This document shows, in pieces, positions 51,335 to 58,849 of a stretch of 58,849 bases of DNA (its first letter is position 1; each line of letters begins with the position of its first letter). The notes below the pieces were generated by a model that was given only the letters and a program-made list of their open reading frames with translations, searched no databases and was not told the DNA's origin. Made by a program: the position numbers and the translations under genes. This DNA comes from Spartinivicinus poritis (lineage in GTDB: Bacteria > Pseudomonadota > Gammaproteobacteria > Pseudomonadales > Zooshikellaceae), in the NCBI RefSeq assembly GCF_028858535.1, contig NZ_JAPMOU010000035.1, positions 1-58,849 on the forward strand. Reading direction: 5' to 3'.

Positions 51335-52333
51335 TCACTTCAGTTGGTAAATAGGCATATCTTTGCCACCAAACTTACCACCTTGCTGATAATAAGTTTG
51401 CGTAATTTTTTCCGCTTCATGTAACTGTTTCGATGGCTTGGCCCACTGGTCTTCAGGAATAGGCTGTGACCATGTTTGAATTTCTTGTGGTATCTTTTTA
51501 ACCATTCGTTTTTGCTGCCACCCTTCAAACCAATAAGCAAAGTAACGCCATTGCAGCCAATCGGCCATTTTAAGCTTTTTATACTCCCAGGGCGTAAGGA
51601 CATTTTCTTTAAAATACTATCGACTGCGAATATATTCAGCCAGGTTAGCTTGCTGGTTCGACTCTGGACAAGCTTCAGGTCCTTCTTCCATAAAATGACG
51701 AATACATTCCCATAACATGACACAATTAGCTTCATGTCCCCCTGTGCCCAATTGAAAACCACTCCAAAACTCTTCTTCATTATCAGGGTTTGCCATGGTG
51801 AACATCAGAATGGAGGTAGAAGCCATCATAGTGTCACTCGCCACGGTGGCTGTTTCTACCCATACATAGAGCGACTCCCAAGGAATAGTGATAAAGCTAT
51901 TTTTCTTACCAAAAGGTACAGCGACCTCACGGTGTTGACGATTGAATCGTAGAAAAGGAGATTTTTTTAAGTCTCGATGTGTTTGCCAGATTCCATATAT
52001 AAATAACATTTCACCAATTAAAAATATCCCTAAAATAAATGCTAATAATAGGAAATCATCTCTATTAAATTGAAAACCAGACATACCTGTAATGAATAAC
52101 CATACACACAAAAAAATAGAAAACATTATTATTGTAAATAGCCCCAACAGTTCAATTTGAACATGAGTATTTCCGCCACCAACATCCAAATACACATTAG
52201 TTTTTTCTTTCATATTACCAACAGTATCGAAAGGTTGCTCTTGAGTGCTTATAGGTAAAGGTGATAATACCAATTTTTCTTGCATTCCCTCCTTTAAACG
52301 ACAGCCAGCGATATAGTCTTTACGTTTAATCAT
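51335..52333 (-). pseudogene. Second immunity-like membrane protein gene, interrupted by an in-frame amber codon
   Basis: The frame from 52333 is homologous along its whole length to the next gene (52330-53367), but has TAG at 51619-51617. Reading through it, the same frame stays open to the TAA at 51335. The pairs LAEYIRSR-stop-YFKENVLTPWEYKKL against LEEYIDSRKRWKEKKVLEGW, then WLQWRYFAYWF against WMHWSYFAHWF and WSQPIPEDQWAKPS, show that no bases are lost. The stop stands where the copy has a Lys codon. The first part (238 residues) keeps two membrane helices and the RFNRQHREVAVPFG and PWESLYVWVE motifs. Its start overlaps the upstream copy by four bases. It is either a recent nonsense mutation, a tolerated truncation, or a sequencing error. 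Confidence 0.8.
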
Positions 52334-53367
52334 TTAGTGATAACGTCCCTCGCCACTACCCTACGGGGGTTCTTTAAGCCAAAGGTTGGCATACTTTGAT
52401 CGCCAAACTTACCGCCCTGATGGTAATAAGCTGCTACCGTGGCGTTGGCCTCGACTAACTCAGCTGAAGGCTTAGCCCACTGATCTTCTGGGATGGGCTG
52501 TGACCACTGCTTAATTTCCGCTGGCATAACATCTTGTAATTTAGTTTGTTGCCAGTCACTAAACCAATGGGCAAAGTAAGACCAATGCATCCAGTCACTA
52601 ATGCGTTGTTTCCAATAATCCCACCCTTCCAAGACTTTCTTTTCCTTCCAGCGCTTACGGCTATCAATGTATTCCTCCAATGTGTCTAGATTACAGGGAT
52701 CAGGACAAGCCTCTGGCCCATCTTCCATGAAGCGGCGGATACATTCCCACTGCATAATACAGTTCAGTTCATCACCACACATAATTTCATAACGGCCAGT
52801 AAACCCTTGAGGATCACTGCGACTAGCCATGGTAATGGTTAAACTGGACTGAACATGGGTCATTTCATCCGTTAAGGTTCGGGAGGTACCCACCCAAGCA
52901 TAGATATGTTCCCAAGGAATAATGGTAAAACGCGTGTTGCCCTCACCAAAAGGCAAAGCCACTTCTCGGCGTTGACGGTTAAAGCGTAGATAGGGGCTTT
53001 TAATTAGTTTCCGATGAGCATTCCATACAATTGGAATGATAAAAAATAAAGGCAACGATATTGTAAATAAAAAAATAGCAAAATAAAGGAGATAATTTAT
53101 ATTAGATGAAGTATTTGTCATATACATAATTAAAATTGCTACGACAGCGAAAGCCCAAGTTATTGAAATAGCCATTCCAAAGATTTCAAGAGCATAACGA
53201 AAACTTGCACCTCCAATATCAATATTGGAGGAATCTTTTTTCTTAATAAATCCAGAGGTATCAATTGCTTTATTATTGGTATTAACTGGCAAGGGAGATA
53301 GAATTATTAGCTGATTTAGCCTATCTTTAAAGGTCGTACCACCAGACATTTCTGAGCGGTTAATCAT
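52330..53367 (-). CDS. Membrane protein linked to the VasX-like effector, probable immunity protein
   Basis: A 345-residue protein with two membrane helices at about 62-113 (SITWAFAVVAILIMYMT and LLYFAIFLFTISLPLFFIIP) and a large C-terminal soluble domain. Conserved motifs include YLRFNRQRREVALPFGEG, FTIIPWEHIYAWVG, CIMQWECIRRFMEDGPEACP and YYHQGGKFGDQSMPTFGLK. From memory it resembles DUF6708 proteins found near VgrG effectors. Its start overlaps the effector gene by eight bases. In Vibrio cholerae the gene after vasX encodes the membrane immunity protein TsiV2, so the same role is the best inference here. It is duplicated downstream. Confidence 0.7.
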   Translation of the reverse strand: MINRSEMSGGTTFKDRLNQLIILSPLPVNTNNKAIDTSGFIKKKDSSNIDIGGASFRYALEIFGMAISITWAFAVVAILIMYMTNTSSNINYLLYFAIFLFTISLPLFFIIPIVWNAHRKLIKSPYLRFNRQRREVALPFGEGNTRFTIIPWEHIYAWVGTSRTLTDEMTHVQSSLTITMASRSDPQGFTGRYEIMCGDELNCIMQWECIRRFMEDGPEACPDPCNLDTLEEYIDSRKRWKEKKVLEGWDYWKQRISDWMHWSYFAHWFSDWQQTKLQDVMPAEIKQWSQPIPEDQWAKPSAELVEANATVAAYYHQGGKFGDQSMPTFGLKNPRRVVARDVITK

Positions 53368-56300
53368 TAGTTTGCCCCATTGTTATATAGTCATCGGATA
53401 TAGCAATAAGAGGATATTGTCCTTGTGTCGTTAATCGATCATTTTCTGCCATTTCTGTGACTGTGGTACCTTGGGTGCTATAACGGATAAATTGGTAAGC
53501 TTTATCCAACGGCTCTACTGCTATATCTGGTGTAACAGCAATAGTCCACTCTGTTCGTGATATTTTTTTCACTAAGTACGTTGGCCAATCATAGTCAATT
53601 CTTAACCCTTGTTCCAATACAGTAAAATCTGCAGTCTCTAATATTTCATCTGTTTTATTTATCCACTTTCCATCAACCAACACGATAATACATAGTGCTA
53701 AAGGGTGATATTGATGGATTTGTAAAACTTGAGCAAAACGGCTTGGTGTTATTCCAAAGCAACTTAGACTATGTTTTAAGTAGGTCTGAGTGGTTTTATA
53801 ACTAAATTGGCCTGTTGCTTGTGATATATGCTGAATACCAGCCTTGACTTCAAGCCTTGGTCTTAACACAACTTCAGCTAGTTTTTGTTGAGTAGTAGGA
53901 AAATCCCAGCTTCGATTGTCTATACCCCAAATAGAATGTTTAACCCATAATATTAGTTTACTTGGATTCAGCATTTCATAGGCTAATCCTCCTATAATTA
54001 CAATTGCTGTGGCAACAATCATCCATAAGTTTAGTCTGGCTAAAACTGTTGCACGACTTGCCAAAGCCATTCGCCAGCTAACATTACGCTCCATAATTAC
54101 TTGTATAACAGCATGTCCTGTAACTTGCATTTGACGACCAGATAAATAGACTGACCAAACATTACCCCCTATTTTAGCTATAGACGCAAACTTAGCTCCC
54201 GTATTTCCCTGTTCACTGGCTTTAGTAAAGTTTTCAAATTCATAAATTGTATAAGCTAAGGACGATAAAAATGTAAAAATTCCACCTGCAAACCCAGAAA
54301 GTAAAGTTACTTTACCCAGCTTATTAGCCATTAGTGGATTTTGTGACTTCTCTAACGAATCTTTTAATCCTTTACGCCATACCTCTGAAATATAGCTATT
54401 TATACCGCCAGCAAGACCACTGATGGTTCCAAAGAGCAATACTTCATCCATTGCGCTTCTTTCAGGTTTATCCATTAATTTACTAATTACAAAGTAAGAA
54501 TTAATAACATTCATAATCAATAAGTTCAAAGCTAACGAAAAGCCAGGTCTAATTAACTTTTTTACCTCTATTTCGGTCTCAGCGTGACCATAACCCTGCC
54601 ATAAACCTTGTTTGGCATTGTTATAGTTGGATCTTAACTCCTCTAAATCTGGATGAATCAAGGTAACTGAAGCTGCCCCCGCTCCAGGTTTAGATATTCC
54701 ATCAGTCATATCTGATAATTGTGATACAACTGTTTTTTGTTGAGCACGAGATTGATTTATTTTTTCTCTAAGTACAGCTCGCTTATGACGTATTGAGTCA
54801 ATATCTATTTGATTTGTCATCGTCTGCTGTCGATTTTTTAGTGCTTTCGAGGATTTAATAAGGTTTTTAACCTGCTGATGATTTGTAGAAGCCTGTTTTA
54901 ATAAAGTATCTAGCCGTTGGATATCAGCTTCACTTGCCAACTTAAAATCAATTCCATCTTTAGCCCAACTTTCAAAGAAAAAGCTATGCATACCTCGGTT
55001 ACTTTTTTTCATTAACTTGATAAACTGGTTTTCAAAAGACTTAAGTTGTGTTTTGCTTTCTCCTTTTAGTTTATCCAGCTCACCTGCTAACTGTTGCTGC
55101 ATTTCTAAATTATAGGCTGGAATGAGTACACTACGAGCAAGTTGATCTGTTTGGGGAAGATTTTTTATACGCTGAACCAGGGGGCTATCAAAATCTTTTA
55201 ACTTTAAAAGGTCACTTAATTTATCTGCATCTTGAAAAGGGGTTAAAGCACCCGCTATAGATTTGTATAAACCCAGCATTTTACGCACTTCATTATGTAC
55301 TTTTACCCAGTCAACATCAGCCGTTGGCATAAGAGTAAGCATCGTTTGGGGGCCAAACTGCTTAATAAAATAGTCATGGGCAAACTCTGTTCCTTTTTGG
55401 GTTTCACATATAAAGTTAATACAAGCATATAGGCATTCTGTATAATCTATATACTGATATGGGTCTTCTGAATCAAAATACCACGCTACCTCATAAAAAT
55501 TTGGTATATGCTCTGTACGATCAGCAACAATTAACTCGATAAGTTCATCATGGCGTTGTAACATAGCACGATTTTCTTTCATAAATGTAGACATTTCTTG
55601 AAAACGTGTACTATTTTTTACTCTTGGTGCAAGCCCTCCATAATCAGAAAATAAATCATCTTTACCTTTTACATAGTCATCAAAACTATCGATTGTACCT
55701 TCGGCATTGTCTCCTTGGATATTTTTTATCTGACCTTCCAATTTACTAATTTCACGCTTTAATTGATCTATTTGTTCCTGCTTTTTGGCTAACTCTCGAT
55801 AATACTCCTCTCTTCCTCTCCTTACTTCTTCTGGGTCATGACTAATAGTAGGTATGCTATTGTGGATTTCTTTGTTTATTTCTTCAATTTCATCTTGCTT
55901 TTGTTTACGTTCTTCAAGAATTTTATATTCGTCCTTTGATAAGCTTTGGTTACTTTTACTACTTTGCTCGATGTAACTCTTAGCCTCTTTAAAGTCATAT
56001 GTATAGAGGCTTTCAATAAAGTCAGCTGCAAAGAATTTTTGTTGATTATCCATTCTCCAGGTTTCTTGCCATTCTGATAGATAACCATGAAAATTAGTTA
56101 AATCCTTTAACACCCCTAACACATCGTGTAATAAAATAAAGGCCGACTCATTCGGTGGACTACCAGAAAACTTCGATAAGTGATGGCCTCCTGGCAACTC
56201 AACTTTATTCATTGACCAATAGAAGGGGTCAGTTTCAAACTCAAACCAATTACTAGTATCTCTGGGCCTTTTCCTTGTTTGAGCAGCCTTTTTAGCAGGT

Positions 56301-56839
56301 GCTTCCAATGGATCATTGATTTCACCTGGTTCACACTCAGCAATCAAGCCAGTTCCATGCTTATACGGCAACAAATGAGGTGAACCTTTATCAGCAGTAC
56401 AGCTTTCCAGGTTAATCATTTGCATAAAACGGTTACGCATGCCTTCTACATTATCGGCAATATACTTTTTTTTCTTTTTAGTCCACTCTATCTCTGAATA
56501 AACTACCCAAAGAGTGCCTTTTCTAGGAAATTTTAAATATGGCCTACCTGCAAACTTTCCTTCCTCAGTAATAATTTGGGCTCTTACCCGGTTTGGATAT
56601 TTAGAGTGCACATAATATAAGAAACCTTTTCGCGCTAAGCGTAACCCTATTGGTTTTACCGTTGTGTTAACATTTGGCTTAATTGCAGGATGTTTTTCAA
56701 TTGGTTGCTCTACCATGGCATAACGTAAGGGGTATAAGCAAAGAGGGCCTTTAAATGGACAACTTTGCCCAACCTCCTTTGGCTCTGTTTGTTCCTGCTG
56801 ATAAGCAGCAACCATTGCATCATCAGTTTTTTTAGCCAT
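53360..56839 (-). CDS. VasX-like type VI secretion effector with membrane segments
   Basis: A 1159-residue protein. The N-terminus carries the pattern of the VasX/BTH_I2691-type effector N-domain: VGQSCPFKGPLCLYPLRYAM, KPIGLRLARKGFLYYV and GTLWVVYSEIEWT. A long coiled-coil middle (two segments near residues 300-370 and 630-700) precedes hydrophobic stretches near 790-820, 855-880 and 970-990 (LNLLIMNVINSYFVISKL, LLSGFAGGIFTFLSSLAYTI, LWMIVATAIVIIGGLAYEML). These could insert into the target membrane, as the colicin-like part of VasX does. V. cholerae VasX is of similar size (about 1085 residues). The gene lies after a DUF4123 adaptor and before the probable immunity gene, overlapping each by eight bases. 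Confidence 0.85.
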   Translation of the reverse strand: MAKKTDDAMVAAYQQEQTEPKEVGQSCPFKGPLCLYPLRYAMVEQPIEKHPAIKPNVNTTVKPIGLRLARKGFLYYVHSKYPNRVRAQIITEEGKFAGRPYLKFPRKGTLWVVYSEIEWTKKKKKYIADNVEGMRNRFMQMINLESCTADKGSPHLLPYKHGTGLIAECEPGEINDPLEAPAKKAAQTRKRPRDTSNWFEFETDPFYWSMNKVELPGGHHLSKFSGSPPNESAFILLHDVLGVLKDLTNFHGYLSEWQETWRMDNQQKFFAADFIESLYTYDFKEAKSYIEQSSKSNQSLSKDEYKILEERKQKQDEIEEINKEIHNSIPTISHDPEEVRRGREEYYRELAKKQEQIDQLKREISKLEGQIKNIQGDNAEGTIDSFDDYVKGKDDLFSDYGGLAPRVKNSTRFQEMSTFMKENRAMLQRHDELIELIVADRTEHIPNFYEVAWYFDSEDPYQYIDYTECLYACINFICETQKGTEFAHDYFIKQFGPQTMLTLMPTADVDWVKVHNEVRKMLGLYKSIAGALTPFQDADKLSDLLKLKDFDSPLVQRIKNLPQTDQLARSVLIPAYNLEMQQQLAGELDKLKGESKTQLKSFENQFIKLMKKSNRGMHSFFFESWAKDGIDFKLASEADIQRLDTLLKQASTNHQQVKNLIKSSKALKNRQQTMTNQIDIDSIRHKRAVLREKINQSRAQQKTVVSQLSDMTDGISKPGAGAASVTLIHPDLEELRSNYNNAKQGLWQGYGHAETEIEVKKLIRPGFSLALNLLIMNVINSYFVISKLMDKPERSAMDEVLLFGTISGLAGGINSYISEVWRKGLKDSLEKSQNPLMANKLGKVTLLSGFAGGIFTFLSSLAYTIYEFENFTKASEQGNTGAKFASIAKIGGNVWSVYLSGRQMQVTGHAVIQVIMERNVSWRMALASRATVLARLNLWMIVATAIVIIGGLAYEMLNPSKLILWVKHSIWGIDNRSWDFPTTQQKLAEVVLRPRLEVKAGIQHISQATGQFSYKTTQTYLKHSLSCFGITPSRFAQVLQIHQYHPLALCIIVLVDGKWINKTDEILETADFTVLEQGLRIDYDWPTYLVKKISRTEWTIAVTPDIAVEPLDKAYQFIRYSTQGTTVTEMAENDRLTTQGQYPLIAISDDYITMGQTND

Positions 56840-57695
56840 GGGATTTCCTGCTTACTACAAATTGCTGTGCTTTTACAGCGGCGAGCTCTATACGTTGCGA
56901 AGGTGTTAATTCACTACTTTGAGTAATTAACTGGTGGATTTCTGGGTGAATGCTGGGATTCATCGCATCCCTTCCTAAATATCCGATAACATTGGTAAAA
57001 AAATAAATATCTTGTACGGTATTAAACTGATGTGAGTTAGCTTTTTGCACCAGTGTTTCTAGCCAATCTTGTTGTTGCTGGATATTTTTTCCCTCTAATA
57101 AGTGAGGAAAGAATTGTAAGGTATGTGATTTCAAGCGCTTTAAAAAACTGGCATATTTACTATCGCTGATTGCTTGCCATTGGTTATCAGCTAAACGAAC
57201 TGGTTGGCTATAATCACCTATTACAGGAGCTGAGTTATAAAACTGATGCCATTGATCTGAATAGCAATGGATCTCATTAATAGGCCCAAATAAGTAAGAT
57301 AGTTGTTCTGATGTTGAAGCAGCAAACAGCCGCCAGCTTAATGAAGGGTCATATAACCGAAATAATGCCATTGTACCAGCCTGAGTTTGAACCTGAAGCC
57401 ACCAACGGCAATGATTCAATACATCAGTAAAAGATTCATCGCTAAATAAAGTTAACCCCCAATGGTCTAGAACTCCTTTATCCATATAACTTAACCAGAG
57501 CTCTGAATATAGCTCTGTTTGCACAAGCTCTGGGGAGCAACTCAAGATATCGTGATATTTAGTTTCTAGATATAACGATATACATTTAGGGTTTTCCTCA
57601 TTTTCATAAATCCAACGTTTTAATTTTGGTTTTCTAACACCATCCAATAATAGATAACAAGGTAATTCAGGCCAGGGGTAATCTATAAGTATCAT
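56832..57695 (-). CDS. DUF4123 type VI effector adaptor (VasW/Tap-like)
   Basis: A 287-residue protein. YLLLDGVRKPKLKRWIYENE opens it; PELVQTELYSELWLSYMD and DVLNHCRWWLQVQTQAGTMALFRLYDPSLSW are typical of DUF4123, with the FRLYDP motif most diagnostic. Such proteins (Tap/TEC, VasW in V. cholerae) load a specific effector onto its VgrG and stay behind. It overlaps vgrG by four bases (ATGA) and the VasX-like gene by eight, giving the same vgrG-adaptor-effector-immunity order as V. cholerae VCA0018-VCA0021. Confidence 0.88.
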   Translation of the reverse strand: MILIDYPWPELPCYLLLDGVRKPKLKRWIYENEENPKCISLYLETKYHDILSCSPELVQTELYSELWLSYMDKGVLDHWGLTLFSDESFTDVLNHCRWWLQVQTQAGTMALFRLYDPSLSWRLFAASTSEQLSYLFGPINEIHCYSDQWHQFYNSAPVIGDYSQPVRLADNQWQAISDSKYASFLKRLKSHTLQFFPHLLEGKNIQQQQDWLETLVQKANSHQFNTVQDIYFFTNVIGYLGRDAMNPSIHPEIHQLITQSSELTPSQRIELAAVKAQQFVVSRKSHG

Positions 57696-58849
57696 GACTC
57701 ACCCTCTATATCAGTATTTTCATCTGATATTTTTTGCTTAACACATTCCTCGCAGATCATGTCCCAACCTAGAGCATTTTTAAGGGCTTCCTTTTGCTCC
57801 GGCGGTGCAAATGGCTCCTCGCCCGCTTTATCCCTATCCGCCTCAACTGCAACATTCGGCTCCTGAATACTCAGCCCGCTACCACTACCCGGTGTACCAT
57901 TTTTTATTTTGAGTTTCGGTGTGGTGAAGTGCACACCTGAAGGATTGATTTTGGCCTGGCTGCCGCCGCCTTTTAGAGTCATTTCTACGCCAGCATCAAA
58001 TACGATTTTGTCGCCAGCTTTGATATGAATTTCATTACCTGCCTGAATGCTGTATTTTATCCCCGTAGTACTATGTAGACAGTCGTTGATGATGGTGTGG
58101 ATGTCTTTGTTAACATTTAGGTTGTAGTTGCCGTCGATTTTTTGATGGAATTTCCCTTTAAGGTGTTCGTAGCTGCAGTTATCGACATTTAGATGGCGTT
58201 CGTTGTTGATGTGTTCTCGCTTGTCGTTTTTGACTTGTATGTCTAAATCTTTTTGGGCATGGATAAATACTTCTTCATTGCCTTTTTTATCTTCCAGGCG
58301 AATTTCATTAAAGCCATCGCCCCCTGGGCTGCTGTTGGTTTTGAAGGTGGTACGGGTTTTATGATCGGGGAGTTTATAGGGTGGTTTATCTTTACCATTG
58401 TATAAGCACCCCATGATGATCGGTTGGTCGGGATCACCATTAACAAATTTAACCAATACTTCAGTACCGATTCTTGGGATAAGTAAGTCTCCCCATTTAT
58501 TACCCGCTAGCGGTTGTCTAACCCGTACCCAGCAGGAGCTGTTTTCGTCGTATTTGCCATCCCGGTCCCAATGGAATTGGACTTTAACCCGCCCGTATTT
58601 ATCGCAGTAAATCTCTTCCCCTTTAGGGCCTGTGACAAATGCGGTTTGTGAGCCTCGGATTTTCGGTTTTGGGGCAACTGGTTGAGTTTTAAATACATGA
58701 TCTCTGGGGCTGGCATGTAATTTATTGCTATAGCCACTGTTGCCACTGCCGGTAAACTCTTCTACCGATTGAGGTTGGCTACCATAGTGCCATACATCAT
58801 CGACCAGCCATTGAACGTCATAACGAGGGTCATCATAATTTTGTAGCTG
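57692..58849 (-). CDS. vgrG: Type VI secretion spike protein VgrG, 5' end outside window
   Basis: The 385 codons here are the C-terminal half of VgrG; the start lies beyond the right edge. GPKGEEIYCDKYGRVKVQFH, SCWVRVRQPLAGNKWGDLLI and IGTEVLVKFVNGDPDQPIIM are the gp5-type OB-fold. The GNEEVFIHAQKDLDIQVKND segment and the repeated beta-helix (YNLNVNKDIHTIIN, SIQAGNEIHIKAGDKIVFDA) form the spike needle. Past TTPKLKIKNG a Gly/Pro/acidic tail of about 75 residues, ending in a CEECVKQK motif, may be where the adaptor or effector docks. It begins the operon of tightly overlapping genes to the left. Confidence 0.93.
   Translation of the reverse strand, partial: QLQNYDDPRYDVQWLVDDVWHYGSQPQSVEEFTGSGNSGYSNKLHASPRDHVFKTQPVAPKPKIRGSQTAFVTGPKGEEIYCDKYGRVKVQFHWDRDGKYDENSSCWVRVRQPLAGNKWGDLLIPRIGTEVLVKFVNGDPDQPIIMGCLYNGKDKPPYKLPDHKTRTTFKTNSSPGGDGFNEIRLEDKKGNEEVFIHAQKDLDIQVKNDKREHINNERHLNVDNCSYEHLKGKFHQKIDGNYNLNVNKDIHTIINDCLHSTTGIKYSIQAGNEIHIKAGDKIVFDAGVEMTLKGGGSQAKINPSGVHFTTPKLKIKNGTPGSGSGLSIQEPNVAVEADRDKAGEEPFAPPEQKEALKNALGWDMICEECVKQKISDENTDIEGES

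Noticed and set aside
51340-51780. 146-codon reverse frame across the amber codon
   Set aside because: It is out of frame with the immunity-like gene and has no similarity to its paralogue; it is a shadow.

Overview
The window reads as chromosome of an AT-rich, host-associated or marine gammaproteobacterium. An Oceanospirillales-type bacterium such as Zooshikella or Spartinivicinus is my best guess; this rests on gene content and is not proven. Ordinary gammaproteobacterial housekeeping genes (tpx, mgsA, rluE, a yjaG homologue, dctBD/dctPQM, nirB/nasA) alternate with accessory genes for attacking hosts or rival bacteria. No phage structural genes, rRNA, tRNA or CRISPR array were seen, and no intact insertion sequence.

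Left part (1-8.9 kb): divergent assimilatory nitrate genes (nirB, cut by the left edge, and nasA), a cardiolipin-synthase-like phospholipase D, a decayed stretch, a secreted DUF1028 protein and a lone periplasmic solute-binding protein. From 9.0 to 13.0 kb lies a minus-strand cassette that looks like type III secretion cargo: a CesT-like chaperone, an effector with endonuclease/exonuclease/phosphatase motifs in permuted order, and an effector with a zeta-toxin-like P-loop domain. From 13.4 to 18.2 kb are redox and stress genes: a MarR regulator with three palindromic operators, a hexameric tyrosine-coordinated haem protein, a catalase-related peroxidase, a TetR regulator, two glutathione transferases and a STAS protein.

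Middle part (18.2-33.9 kb): an aerolysin-family pore-forming toxin with a furin-like activation site, thiol peroxidase, a thioredoxin-fold protein, a DUF302 protein, a PAP2 phosphatase, methylglyoxal synthase, a PPK2-like protein with an eroded active site, a cystatin-like small protein, a secreted protein with two similar halves, an orphan CheW and an ABC exporter. It ends with a SopB/IpgD-type inositol phosphatase effector and its probable chaperone. With the 9-13 kb cassette this gives two separate type III effector loci, although no secretion machinery lies in the window.

Right part (33.9-58.8 kb): a K+ channel plus DUF2491, DUF350, YgiB-like and glutathionylspermidine-synthase-like genes, arranged like E. 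coli yjfKLMC. Next come DUF416, DUF2788, rluE, VanZ and HDOD genes. A C4-dicarboxylate module (DctB/DctD, then a sigma-54 promoter and DctPQM) is flanked by two InaA-family kinases. The right edge is a type VI secretion cluster on the minus strand: VgrG, a DUF4123 adaptor, a VasX-like membrane effector, a membrane protein that is probably its immunity protein, and a second immunity-like copy broken by one in-frame amber codon.

Intergenic DNA carries several short repeat families: a 34-bp perfect palindrome with scattered half copies, a hairpin family with three members, a 177-bp MITE-like element, and REP-like repeats inside the dctP-dctQ gap.
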